Below, piece after piece: positions 13,601 to 27,200 of a stretch of DNA of 64,000 nucleotides. The notes under the pieces were generated by a model. That model saw only the letters and a program-made list of their open reading frames with translations, was not told the DNA's origin and made no database searches. The stretch's first letter is position 1, and each line of letters opens with the position of its first letter. Origin of the DNA: Xanthostigma xanthostigma (taxonomy: Eukaryota > Arthropoda > Insecta > Raphidioptera > Raphidiidae); NCBI GenBank assembly GCA_963575645.1, contig OY754466.1:31280001-31344000 (forward strand), read 5' to 3'. The position numbers and the translations under genes were made by a program.

Positions 13601-14340
13601 TTGCTTTATTTCATGAGGGTTAGTCTATTTACACTATAACATTTAGGTTTGGATCATTCTTTCATAAGAAAATGCAAACTGCATATTTACTATCATTTTA
13701 ACGCATACAAGCAGTTTTTACATGCTTTATGACTATTAGGGGCAAATGAGTCCTTATAGGCAAAATTGCTTTATTTCATGAAGGTTAGTCTATTTACACT
13801 ATAACATTCAGGTTTGGATCATTCTCTCATAAGAAAATGCAAACTGCATATTAACCATTTTTTTTAACGCTGACAAGCAATTTTTACATGCTTTATGACA
13901 ATTAGAAGCAAATGAGTCTTTATAGGCAAAATTGCTTTATTTCATGAAGGTAAGTCTATTTACACTATAACATTCAGGTTTGGATCATTCTCTCATAAGA
14001 AAATGTAAACTGCATATTAACCATAATTTTAACGCAGACAAGCAGTTTTTACATGCTTCACGACAATTGCGTGCAAATGAGTCCTTATAGGCAAAATTGC
14101 TTTATTTTACAAAGGTAAGTCTATTTACATTATAACATTCAGGTTTGGATCATTCTCTCATAAGAAAATGCAAACTGCATATTGACCATTATTTTAACGC
14201 ATACAAGCAGTTTTTACATGCTTAATGACAATTAGGTGCAAATGAGTCCTTATAGGCAAAATCGCTTTATTTCATGAAAGGTAAGTCTATTTACACTATA
14301 ACATTCAGGTTTAGATCTTTATCTCATAAGAAAATGCAAA
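10048..14340 (+). repeat. 26-monomer tandem duplication, copy 1 (~4,293 bp)
   Basis: Every diagnostic variant here recurs 4,293 bp downstream: CAAAAATGC (10297 and 14590), TTAAGATAAG (about 10480 and 14773), TTACCGCTGAC (about 11222 and 15515), TCTCTCTTAAG (about 11347 and 15640), the TTGTTTTTTTAATTTCAC insertion (about 11452 and 15745), CTAAAACATTCTGG (about 12150 and 16443), GACAAACAATTTTT (about 13046 and 17339) and ATGCAATTTGCAT (13342 and 17635). The copies look almost identical over the whole span; a visible difference is GCTTAATGAC near 10093 against GCTTTATGAC. The duplication is therefore recent. Confidence 0.85.
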
Positions 14341-17300
14341 CTGCATATTAACCATTATTTTAACGCATACAAGCAGTTTTACATGCTTTATGACAATTAG
14401 GTGCAAATGAGTCCTTATAGGAAAAATTGCTTTATTTCATGAGGGTAAGTCTATTTACACTATAACATTCAGGTTTGGATCATTCTCTCATAAGAAAATG
14501 CAAACTGCATATTTACTATCATTTTAACGCATACAAGCAGTTTTTACATGCTTTATGACAATTAGGGGCAAATGAGTCCTTATAGGCAAAAATGCTTTAT
14601 TTCATTAAGGTAAGTCTATTTACACTATAACATTCAGGTTTGGATCATTCTCTCATAAGAAAATGCAAACTGCATATTAACCATTATTTTAACGCTGACA
14701 AGCAGTTTTTACATGCTTTACGACAATTAGGTGCAAATGAGTCCTTATAGGCAAAATTGCTTTATTTCATTAAGATAAGTCTATTTACACTATAACATTT
14801 AGGTTTGGATCATTCTCTCATAAGAAAATGCAAACTGCATATTTACTATCATTTTAACGCATACAAGCAGTTTTTACATGCTTTATGACAATTAGGTGCA
14901 AATGAGTCCTTATAGGCAAAATTGCTTTATTTCATGAGGGTAAGTCTATTTACACTATAACATTCAGGTTTGGATCATTCTCTCATAAGAAAATGCAAAC
15001 TGCATATTAACCATTATTTTAACGCATACAAGCAGTTTTACATGCTTTATGACAATTAAGGGCAAATGGGTCCTTATAGGCAAAATTGCTTTATTTTATG
15101 AAGTTAAGTCTATTTACACTAAAACATTCAGGTTTGGATCTGTCTCTCATAAGAAAATGCAAACTGCATATTAACCATTTTTTTTAACGCTGACAAGCAA
15201 TTTTTACATGCTTTATGACAATTAGAAGCAAATGAGTCTTTATAGGCAAAATTTCTTTATTTCATGAAGGTAAGTCTATTTACACTATAACATTCAGGTT
15301 TGGATCATTCTCTCATAAGAAAATGTAAACTGCATATTAACCATTATTTTAACGCAGACAAGCAGTTTTTACATGCTTCACGACAATTGCGTGCAAATGA
15401 GTCCTTATAGGCAAAATTGCTTTATTTTACAAAGGTAAGTCTATTTACACTATAACATTCAGGTTTGGATAATTCTCTCATAAGAAAATGCAAACTGCAT
15501 ATTAACCATTATTTTACCGCTGACAAGCAGTTTTTACATGCTTTACGACAATTAGGTGCAAATGAGTCCTTATAGGCAAAAGTGCTTTATTTCATGAGGG
15601 TAAGTCTATTTACACTATAACATTCAGGTTTGGATCATTCTCTCTTAAGAAAATGCAAACTGCATATTTAATATCATTTTCACGCAGACAAGCAGTTTTC
15701 ACATGTTTTACGACAATTAGGTGGAAATAAGTCCTTAAAGGCAAAATTGTTTTTTTAATTTCACAAAGGTAAGTCTACTTTCACTATAACATTTGGGTTT
15801 GGATCATTCTTTCATAAGAAAATGCAAACTGCATATTAACCATTATTTTAACGCAGACAAGCAGTTTCTACATGCTTCACGACAATTGCGTTCAAATGAG
15901 TCCTTATAGGCAAAATTGCTTTATTTTACAAAGGTAAGTCTATTTACACTATAACATTCAGGTTTGGATCATTCTCTCATAAGAAAATGCAAACTGCATA
16001 TTAACCATTATTTTAACGCATACAAGCAGTTTTTATATGCTTTATGACAATTAGGGGCAAATGAGTCCTTATAGGCAAAATTGATTTATTTCATTAAGGT
16101 AAGTCTATTTACACTATAACATTCAGGTTTGGATCATTCTCTCATAAGAAAATGCAAACTGCATATTAACCATTATTTTAACGCTGACAAGCAGTTTTTA
16201 CATGCTTTACGACAATTAGGTGCAAATGAGTCCTTATAGGCAAAATTGCTTTATTTCATGAGGGTAAGTCTATTTACACTATAACATTCAGGTTTGGATC
16301 ATTCTCTCATAAGAAAATGCAAACTGCATATTAACCATTATTTTAACGCATACAAGCAGTTTTACATGCTTTATGACAATTAAGGGCAAATGGGTCCTTA
16401 TAGGCAAAATTGCTTTATTTTATGAAGGTAAGTCTATTTACACTAAAACATTCTGGTTTGGATCTGTCTCTCATAAGAAAATGCAAACTGCATATTAACC
16501 ATTATTTAAACGCAGACAAGCAGTTTTTACATGCTTTACGACAATTAGGTGCAAATAAGTCTTTATAGGCAAAATTGCTTTATTTCATGAGGGTAAGTCT
16601 ATTAACACTATAACATTCAGGTTTGGATCATTCTCTCATAAGAAAATGCAAACTGCATATTAACCATTATTTTAACGCAGACAAGCAGTTTTTACATGCT
16701 TAACGACAATTAGGTGCAAATGAGTCCTTATAGGCAAAATTGCTTTATTTTACAAAGGTAAGTTTACTTAAACTATAACATTCAGGTTTGGATCATTCTC
16801 TCATAAGAAAATGCAAACTGCATATTAACTATTATTTTAACGCATACAAGCAGTTTTACATGCTTTATGACAATTAAGGGCAAATAAGTCCTTATAGGCA
16901 AAATTGCTTTATTTCATGAAGGTTAGTCTATTTACACTATAACATTCAGGTTTGGATTATTCTCTCATAAGAAAATGCAAACTGCATATTAACCATTATT
17001 TTAACGCAGACAAGCAGTTTTTACATGCTTTACGACAATTAGGTGCAAATGAGTCCTTATAGGCGAAATTGCTTTATTTCACAAAGGTAAGTTTACTGAC
17101 ACTATAACATTCAGGTTTGGATCATTCTCTCACAAGAAAATGCAAACTGCATATTAACCATTATTTTAACGCATACAAGCAGTTTTACATGCTTTATGAC
17201 AATTAGGTGCAAATGAGTCCTTATAGGAAAAATTGCTTTATTTCATGAGGGTAAGTCTATTTACACTATAACATTCAGGTTTGGATCATTCTCTCATAAG

Positions 17301-18633
17301 AAAATGCAAACTGCATATTAACCATTTTTTTTAACGCTGACAAACAATTTTTACATGCTTTATGACAATTAGAAGCAAATGAGTCTTTATAGGCAAAATT
17401 GCTTTATTTCATGAAGATAAGTCTATTTACACTATAACATTCAGGTTTGGATCATTCTCTCATAAGAAAATGTAAACTGCATATTAACCATTATTTTAAC
17501 GCAGACAAGCAGTTTTTACATGCTTCACGACAATTGCGTGCAAATGAGTCCTTATAGGCAAAATTGCTTTATTCTACAAAGGTAAGTCTATTTACACTAT
17601 AACATTTAGGTTTTGATCATTTTTTCATAAGAAAATGCAATTTGCATATATACCATTATTTTAACGCATACAAGCAGTTTTTACATGCTTTATGACAATA
17701 AGGGGCAAATGAGTCCTTATAGGCAAAATTGCTTCATTTCATGAAGGTAAGTCTATTTACACTATAACATTCAGGTTTGGATCATTCTCTCATAAGAAAA
17801 TGCAATTTGCATATTAACCATTATTTTAACGCATACAAGCAGTTTTTACAAGCTTTATGACAATTAGGTGCAAATGAGTCCTTATAGGCAAAATTGCTTT
17901 ATTTCATGAGGGTTAGTCTATTTACACTATAACATTTAGGTTTGGATCATTCTTTCATAAGAAAATGCAAACTGCATATTTACTATCATTTTAACGCATA
18001 CAAGCAGTTTTTACATGCTTTATGACTATTAGGGGCAAATGAGTCCTTATAGGCAAAATTGCTTTATTTCATGAAGGTTAGTCTATTTACACTATAACAT
18101 TCAGGTTTGGATCATTCTCTCATAAGAAAATGCAAACTGCATATTAACCATTTTTTTTAACGCTGACAAGCAATTTTTACATGCTTTATGACAATTAGAA
18201 GCAAATGAGTCTTTATAGGCAAAATTGCTTTATTTCATGAAGGTAAGTCTATTTACACTATAACATTCAGGTTTGGATCATTCTCTCATAAGAAAATGTA
18301 AACTGCATATTAACCATAATTTTAACGCAGACAAGCAGTTTTTACATGCTTCACGACAATTGCGTGCAAATGAGTCCTTATAGGCAAAATTGCTTTATTT
18401 TACAAAGGTAAGTCTATTTACATTATAACATTCAGGTTTGGATCATTCTCTCATAAGAAAATGCAAACTGCATATTGACCATTATTTTAACGCATACAAG
18501 CAGTTTTTACATGCTTAATGACAATTAGGTGCAAATGAGTCCTTATAGGCAAAATCGCTTTATTTCATGAAAGGTAAGTCTATTTACACTATAACATTCA
18601 GGTTTAGATCTTTATCTCATAAGAAAATGCAAA
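14341..18633 (+). repeat. 26-monomer tandem duplication, copy 2 (~4,293 bp)
   Basis: The direct neighbour and near-identical partner of 10048-14340. The junction lies inside a monomer, where a GGTTTAGATCTTTATC unit (about 14310) runs into a TTAACGCATACAAGCAGTTTTAC unit. At the far end (about 18640) the same GGTTTAGATCTTTATC unit runs instead into TTTAAACGCAGAC, the 17-mer-type continuation. This matches unequal exchange between out-of-register monomers, with copy 2 retaining the ancestral right flank. Confidence 0.85.
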
Positions 18634-20150
18634 CTGCATATTAACCATTATTTAAACGCAGACAAGCAGTTTTTACATGCTTTACGACAATTAGGTGCAA
18701 ATGAGTCTTTATAAGCAAAATTGCTTTATTTCATGAGGGTAAGTCTATCTACACTATAACATTCAGGTTTGGATCATTCTCTCATAAGAAAATGCAAACT
18801 GCATATTTACTATCATTTTCACGCAGACAAGCAGTTTTTACATGCTTCACGACAATTGCGTGCAAATGAGTCCTTATAGGCAAAATTGCTTTATTTTACA
18901 AAGGTAAGTCTATTTACACTATAACATTCAGGGTTAATTTATTCTCTCATAAGAAAATGCAAACTGCTTATTAACCATTATTTTAACGCATACAAGCAGT
19001 TTTTACATGCTTTATGACAATTAGGGGCAAATAAGTCCTTATAGGCAAAATTGCTTTATTTTATGAAGGTAAGTCTATTTACACTATAACATTCAGGTTT
19101 GGATCATTCTCTCATAAGAAAATGCAAACTGCATATTAACCATTATTTTAACGCATACAAGCTGTTTTTACATGCTTTATGACAATTAGGTGCAAATGAG
19201 TCCTTATAGGCAAAATTGCTTTATTTCATGAGGGTTAGTCTATTTACACTATAACATTTAGGTTTGGATCATTCTCTCATAAGAAAATGCAAACTGCATA
19301 TTTACTATCATTTTAACGCATACAAGCAGTTTTTACATGCTTTATGACAATTAAGTGCAAATGAGTCCTTATAGGCAAAATTGCTTTATTTCATGAAGGT
19401 AAGTCTATTTACACTATAACATTCAGGTTTGGATCATTCTCTCATAAGAAAATGCAAACTGCATATTAACCATTATTTAAACGCAGACAAGCAGTTTTTA
19501 AATGCTTTACGACAATTAGGTGCAAATGAGTCTTTATAAGCAAAATTGCTTTATTTCATGAGGGTAAGTCTATCTACACTATAACATTCAGGTTTGGATC
19601 ATTCTTTCATAAGAAAATGCAAACTGCATATTTACTATCATTTTAACGCATACAAGCAGTTTTTACATGCTTTATGACTATTAGGGGCAAATGAGTCCTT
19701 ATAGGCAAAATTGCTTTATTTCATGAAGGTTAGTCTATTTACACTATAACATTCAGGTTTGGATCATTCTCTCATAAGAAAATGCAAACTGCATATTAAC
19801 CATTTTTTTTAACGCTGACAAGCAATTTTTACATGCTTTATGACAATTAGAAGCAAATGAGTCTTTATAGGCAAAATTGCTTTATTTCATGAAGGTAAGT
19901 CTATTTACACTATAACATTCAGGTTTGGATCATTCTCTCATAAGAAAATGTAAACTGCATATTAACCATTATTTTAACGCAGACAAGCAGTTTTTACATG
20001 CTTCACGACAATTGCGTGCAAATGAGTCCTTATAGGCAAAATTGCTTTATTTTACAAAGGTAAGTCTATTTACATTATAACATTCAGGTTTGGATCATTC
20101 TCTCATAAGAAAATGCAAACTGCATATTGACCATTATTTTAACGCATACA
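17830..20150 (+). repeat. Copy of the 662-2982 block (offset 17,168 bp)
   Basis: The monomer starting at 17830 (CAAGCAGTTTTTACAAGC) corresponds to the one at 662. CAGGGTTAATTTATTC at 18931 corresponds to about 1763, and TTTAAACGCAGAC followed by TTAAATGCTTTACG near 19478-19505 corresponds to about 2308-2335. The correspondence ends near 20155, where TTACAAGCTTTATG replaces TTACATGCTTAATG. The left part overlaps the 26-mer duplication, so the 17-mer family lies downstream of and partly within that unit. Confidence 0.75.
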
Positions 20151-20879
20151 AGCAGTTTTTACAAGCTTTATGACAATTAGGTGCAAATGAGTCCTTATAG
20201 GCAAAATTGCTTTATTTCATGAGGGTTAGTCTATTTACACTATAACATTCAGGTTTGGATCATTCTCTCATAAGAAAATGTAAACTGCATATTAACCATT
20301 ATTTTAACGCAGACAAGCAGTTTTTACATGCTTCACGACAATTGCGTGCAAATGAGTCCTTATAGGCAAAATTGCTTTATTTTACAAAGGTAAGTCTATT
20401 TACATTATAACATTCAGGTTTGGATCATTCTCTCATAAGAAAATGCAAACTGCTTATTAACCATTATTTTAACGCATACAAGCAGTTTTTACATGCTTTA
20501 TGACAATTAAGTGCAAATGAGTCCTTATAAGCAAAATTGCTTTATTTCATGAAGGTAAGTCTATTTACACTATAACATTCAGGTTTGGATCATTCTCTCA
20601 TAAGAAAATGCAAACTGCATATTAACCATTATTTTAACGCATACAAGCAGTTTTTACAAGCTTTATGACAATTAGGTGCAAATGAGTCCTTATAGGCAAA
20701 ATTGCTTTATTTCATGAGGGTTAGTCTATTTACACTATAACATTTAGGTTTGGATCATTCTTTCATAAGAAAATGCAAACTGCATATTTACTATCATTTT
20801 AACGCATACAAGCAGTTTTTACATGCTTTATGACTATTAGGGGCAAATGAGTCCTTATAGGCAAAATTGTATTATTTCA

Positions 20880-23120
20880 TGAAGGTAAGTCTATTTACAC
20901 TATAACATTCAGGTTTGGATCATTCTCTCATAAGAAAATGTAAACTGCATATTAACCATTATTTTAACGCAGACAAGCAGTTTTTACATGCTTCACGACA
21001 ATTGCGTGCAAATGAGTCCTTATAGGCAAAATTGCTTTATTTTACAAAGGTAAGTCTATTTACATTATAACATTCAGGTTTGGATCATTCTCTCATAAGA
21101 AAATGCAAACTGCATATTGACCATTATTTTAACGCATACAAGCAGTTTTTACATGCTTAATGACAATTAGGTGCAAATGAATCCTTATAGGCAAAATCGC
21201 TTTATTTCATGAAAGGTAAGTCTATTTACACTATAACATTCAGGTTTAGATCTTTATCTCATAAGAAAATGCAAACTGCATATTAACCATTATTTAAACG
21301 CAGACAAGCAGTTTTTACATGCTTTACGACAATTAGGTGCAAATGAGTCTTTATAAGCAAAATTGCTTTATTTCATGAGGGTAAGTCTATCTACACTATA
21401 ACATTCAGGTTTGGATCATTCTCTCATAAGAAAATGCAAACTGCATATTTACTATTATTTTCACGCAGACAAGCAGTTTTTACATGCTTCACGACAATTG
21501 CGTGCAAATGAGTCCTTATAGGCAAAATTGCTTTATTTTACAAAGGTAAGTCTATTTACACTATAACATTCAGGGCTAATTTATTCTCTCATAAGAAAAT
21601 GCAAACTGCTTATTAACCATTATTTTAACGCATACAAGCAGTTTTTACATGCTTTATGACAATTAGGGGCAAATAAGTCCTTATAGACAAAATTGCTTTA
21701 TTTTATGAAGGTAAGTCTATTTACACTATAACATTCAGGTTTGGATCATTCTCTCATAAGAAAATGCAAACTGCATATTAACCATTATTTTAACGCATAC
21801 AAGCTGTTTTTACATGCTTTATGACAATTAGGTGCAAATGAGTCCTTATAGGCAAAATTGCTTTATTTCATGAGGGTTAGTCTATTTACACTATAACATT
21901 TAGGTTTGGATCATTCTCTCATAAGAAAATGCAAACTGCATATTTACTATCATTTTAACGCATACAAGCAGTTTTTACATGCTTTATGACAATTAAGTGC
22001 AAATGAGTCCTTATAGGCAAAATTGCTTTATTTCATGAAGGTAAGTCTATTTACACTATAACATTCAGGTTTGGATCATTCTCTCATAAGAAAATGCAAA
22101 CTGCATATTAACCATTATTTAAACGCAGACAAGCAGTTTTTAAATGCTTTACGACAATTAGGTGCAAATGAGTCTTTATAAGCAAAATTGCTTTATTTCA
22201 TGAGGGTAAGTCTATCTACACTATAACATTCAGGTTTGGATCATTCTCTCATAAGAAACTGCAAACTGCATATTAACCATTATTTTAACGCATACAAGCA
22301 GTTTTTACATGCTTTATGACAATTAGGGGCAAATAAGTCCTTATAGGCAAAATTGCTTTATTTCATGAAGGTTAGTCTATTTACACTATAACATTCAGGT
22401 TTGGATTATTCTCTCATAAGAAAATGCAAACTGCATATTAACCATTATTTTAACGCAGACAAGCAGTTTTTACATGCTTTACGACAATTAGGTGCAAATG
22501 AGTCCTTATAGGCGAAATTGCTTTATTTCACAAAGGTAAGTTTACTTACACTATTACATTCAGGTTTGGATCATTCTCTCACAAGAAAATGCAAACTGCA
22601 TATTAACTATTATTTTAACGCATACAAGCAGTTTTTACATGCTTTATGACAATTGCGTGCAAATGAGTCCTTATAGGCAAAATTGCTTTATTTCATGAAG
22701 GTTAGTCTATTTTCACTATAACATTCAGGTTTGGATTGTTCTCTCATAAGAAAATGCAAACTGCATATTGTCCATTATTTTAACGCATACAAGCAGTTTT
22801 TACATGCTTTATAACAATTAGGGGATAATGAGTCCTTATAGGCAAAATTGCTTTATTTTACAAAGGTAAGTCTATTTTCACCATAACATTCAGGTTTTGA
22901 TCATTCTCTCATAAGAAAATGCAAACTGCATATTATACATTATTTTAACGCATACAAGCAGTTTTTACATGCTTTATGACAATTAGGGGCAAAAGAGTCC
23001 TTATAGGCAAAATTGCTTTATTTCATGAATGTAAGTCTATTTACACTATAACAAACAGGTTTCGATCATTCTCTCATAAGAAAATGCAAACTGCATATTA
23101 ACCATTTTTTTAACGCTGAC
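20880..23120 (+). repeat. Copy of the 3879-6120 block (offset ~17,001 bp)
   Basis: The rare AAATGAATCC variant at about 21177 matches about 4176, and the order GGTTTAGATC, TAATTTATTC, AAGAAACTGC, CTATTACATTC, GATTGTTC, CCATAAC, AACAAACAGG is preserved. Small differences include CAGGGCTAATT (about 21573) and a patch at about 22650 where AATTGCGTGC replaces AATTAGGGGC inside an otherwise matching unit. The match stops at about 23120 inside a hybrid monomer. Confidence 0.75.
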
Positions 23121-24269
23121 AAGCAGTTTTTACATGCTTTATGACAATTAAGTGCAAATGAGTCCTTATAGGCAAAATTGCTTTATTTCATGAAGGTAAG
23201 TCTATTTACACTATAACATTCAGGTTTGGATCATTCTCTCATAAGAAAATGCAAACTGCATATTAACCATTATTTAAACGCAGACAAGCAGTTTTTAAAT
23301 GCTTTACGACAATTAGGTGCAAATGAGTCTTTATAAGCAAAATTGCTTTATTTCATGAGGGTAAGTCTATCTACACTATAACATTCAGGTTTGGATCATT
23401 CTCTCATAAGAAACTGCAAACTGCATATTAACCATTATTTTAACGCATACAAGCAGTTTTTACATGCTTTATGACAATTAGGGGCAAAAGAGTCCTTATA
23501 GGCAAAATTGCTTTATTTCATAAGGTAAGTCTATTTACACTATAACATTCAGGTTTGGATCATTCTCTCATAAGAAAATGTAAACTGCATATTAACCATT
23601 ATTTCAACGCAGACAAGCAGTTTTTACATGGTTTACGACAATTAGGTGCAAATAAGTCCTTAAAGGCAAAATTGTTTTATTTCACAAAGGAAAGTCTACT
23701 TTCACTATAACATTCAGGTTTGGATCGTTCTCTCATAAGAAAATGCAAACTGCATATTAACCATTTTTTTTAACGCTGACAAACAATTTTTACATGCTTT
23801 ATGACAATTAGAAGCAAATGAGTCTTTATAGGCAAAATTGCTTTATTTCATGAAGGTAAGTCTATTTACACTATAACATTCAGGTTTGGATCATTCTCTC
23901 ATAAGAAAATGTAAACTGCATATTAACCATTATTTTAACGCAGACAAGCAGTTTTTACATGCTTCACGACAATTGCGTGCAAATGAGTCCTTATAGGCAA
24001 AATTGCTTTATTCTACAAAGGTAAGTCTATTTACACTATAACATTCAGGTTTGGATCATTTTTTCATAAGAAAATGCAATTTGCATATATACCATTATTT
24101 TAACGCATACAAGCAGTTTTTACATGCTTTATGACAATAAGGGGCAAATGAGTCCTTATAGGCAAAATTGCTTCATTTCATGAAGGTAAGTCTATTTACA
24201 CTATAACATTCAGGTTTGGATCATTCTCTCATAAGAAAATGCAATTTGCATATTAACCATTATTTTAAC
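23121..24269 (+). repeat. Mosaic segment with hybrid monomers
   Basis: About 23121-23490 resembles the TTAAGTGC / TTAAATGC / AAGAAACTGC run seen at about 21990-22310 and 4990-5320. About 23500-23755 resembles 6180-6420, including TTTCATAAGGTAAG and TACATGGTTTACG. From about 23760 it follows 13030 onward at an offset of 10,732 bp, including CAAACAATTTTT and ATGCAATTTGCAT. It is thus a patchwork of at least three source blocks within 1.1 kb. Confidence 0.65.
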
Positions 24270-27200
24270 GCATACAAGCAGTTTTTACAAGCTTTATGAC
24301 AATTAGGTGCAAATGAGTCCTTATAGGGAAAATTGCTTTATTTCATGAGGGTTAGTCTATTTACACTATAACATTTAGGTTTGGATCATTCTTTCATAAG
24401 AAAATGCAAACTGCATATTTACTATCATTTTAACGCATACAAGCAGTTTTTACATGCTTTATGACTATTAGGGGCAAATGAGTCCTTATAGGCAAAATTG
24501 CTTTATTTCATGAAGGTTAGTCTATTTACACTATAACATTCAGGTTTGGATCATTCACTCATAAGAAAATGCAAACTGCATATTAACCATTTTTTTTAAC
24601 GCTGACAAGCAATTTTTACATGCTTTATGACAATTAGAAGCAAATGAGTCTTTATAGGCAAAATTGCTTTATTTCATGAAGGTAAGTCTATTTACACTAT
24701 AACATTCAGGTTTGGATCATTCTCTCATAAGAAAATGTAAACTGCATATTAACCATTATTTTAACGCAGACAAGCAGTTTTTACATGCTTCACGACAATT
24801 GCGTGCAAATGAGTCCTTATAGGCAAAATTGCTTTATTTTACAAAGGTAAGTCTATTTACATTATAACATTCAGGTTTGGATCATTCTCTCATAAGAAAA
24901 TGCAAACTGCATATTGACCATTATTTTAACGCATACAAGCAGTTTTTACATGCTTAATGACAATTAGGTGCAAATGAGTCCTTATAGGCAAAATCGCTTT
25001 ATTTCATGAAAGGTAAGTCTATTTACACTATAACATTCAGGTTTAGATCTTTATCTCATAAGAAAATGCAAACTGCATATTAACCATTATTTAAACGCAG
25101 ACAAGCAGTTTTTACATGCTTTACGACAATTAGGTGCAAATGAGTCTTTATAAGCAAAATTGCTTTATTTCATGAGGGTAAGTCTATCTACACTATAACA
25201 TTCAGGTTTGGATCATTCTCTCATAAGAAAATGCAAACTGCATATTTACTATCATTTTCACGCAGACAAGCAGTTTTTACATGCTTCACGACAATTGCGT
25301 GCAAATGAGTCCTTATAGGCAAAATTGCTTTATTTTACAAAGGTAAGTCTATTTACACTATAACATTCAGGGTTAATTTATTCTCTCATAAGAAAATGCA
25401 AACTGCTTATTAACCATTATTTTAACGCATACAAGCAGTTTTTACATGCTTTATGACAATTAGGGGCAAATAAGTCCTTATAGGCAAAATTGCTTTATTT
25501 TATGAAGGTAAGTCTATTTACACTATAACATTCAGGTTTGGATCATTCTCTCATAAGAAAATGCAAACTGCATATTAACCATTATTTTAACGCATACAAG
25601 CTGTTTTTACATGCTTTATGACAATTAGGTGCAAATGAGTCCTTATAGGCAAAATTGCTTTATTTCATGAGGGTTAGTCTATTTACACTATAACATTTAG
25701 GTTTGGATCATTCTCTCATAAGAAAATGCAAACTGCATATTTACTATCATTTTAACGCATACAAGCAGTTTTTACATGCTTTATGACAATTAAGTGCAAA
25801 TGAGTCCTTATAGGCAAAATTGCTTTATTTCATGAAGGTAAGTCTATTTACACTATAACATTCAGGTTTGGATCATTCTCTCATAAGAAAATGCAAACTG
25901 CATATTAACCATTATTTAAACGCAGACAAGCAGTTTTTAAATGCTTTACGACAATTAGGTGCAAATGAGTCTTTATAAGCAAAATTGCTTTATTTCATGA
26001 GGGTAAGTCTATCTACACTGTAACATTCAGGTTTGGATCATTCTTTCATAAGAAAATGCAAACTGCATATTTACTATCATTTTAACGCATACAAGCAGTT
26101 TTTACATGCTTTATGACTATTAGGGGCAAATGAGTCCTTATAGGCAAAATTGCTTTATTTCATGAAGGTTAGTCTAATTACACTATAACATTCAGGTTTG
26201 GATCATTCTCTCATAAGAAAATGCAAACTGCATATTAACCATTTTTTTTAACGCTGACAAGCAATTTTTACATGCTTTATGACAATTAGAAGCAAATGAG
26301 TCTTTATAGGCAAAATTGCTTTATTTCATGAAGGTAAGTCTATTTACACTATAACATTCAGGTTTGGATCATTCTCTCATAAGAAAATGTAAACTGCATA
26401 TTAACCATTATTTTAACGCAGACAAGCAGTTTTTACATGCTTCACGACAATTGCGTGCAAATGAGTCCTAATAGGCAAAATTGCTTTATTTTACAAAGGT
26501 AAGTCTATTTACATTATAACATTCAGGTTTGGATCATTCTCTCATAAGAAAATGCAAACTGCATATTGACCATTATTTTAACGCATACAAGCAGTTTTTA
26601 CATGCTTAATGACAATTAGGTGCAAATGAGTCCTTATAGGCAAAATCGCTTTATTTCATGAAAGGTAAGTCTATTTACACTATAACATTCAGGTTTGGAT
26701 CATTCTCTCATAAGAAAATGCAAACTGCATATTAACCATTATTTTAACGCATACAAGCTGTTTTTACATGCTTTATGACAATTAGGTGCAAATGAGTCCT
26801 TATAGGCAAAATTGCTTTATTTCATGAGGGTTAGTCTATTTACACTATAACATTTAGGTTTGGATCATTCTCTCATAAGAAAATGCAAACTGCATATTTA
26901 CTATCATTTTAACGCATACAAGCAGTTTTTACATGCTTTATGACAATTAAGTGCAAATGAGTCCTTATAGGCAAAATTGCTTTATTTCATGAAGGTAAGT
27001 CTATTTACACTATAACATTCAGGTTTGGATCATTCTCTCATAAGAAAATGCAAACTGCATATTAACCATTATTTTAACGCATACAAGCAGTTTTTACAAG
27101 CTTTATGACAATTAGGTGCAAATGAGTCCTTATAGTCAAAATTGCTTTATTTCATGAGGGTTAGTCTATTTACACTATAACATTTAGGTTTGGATCATTC

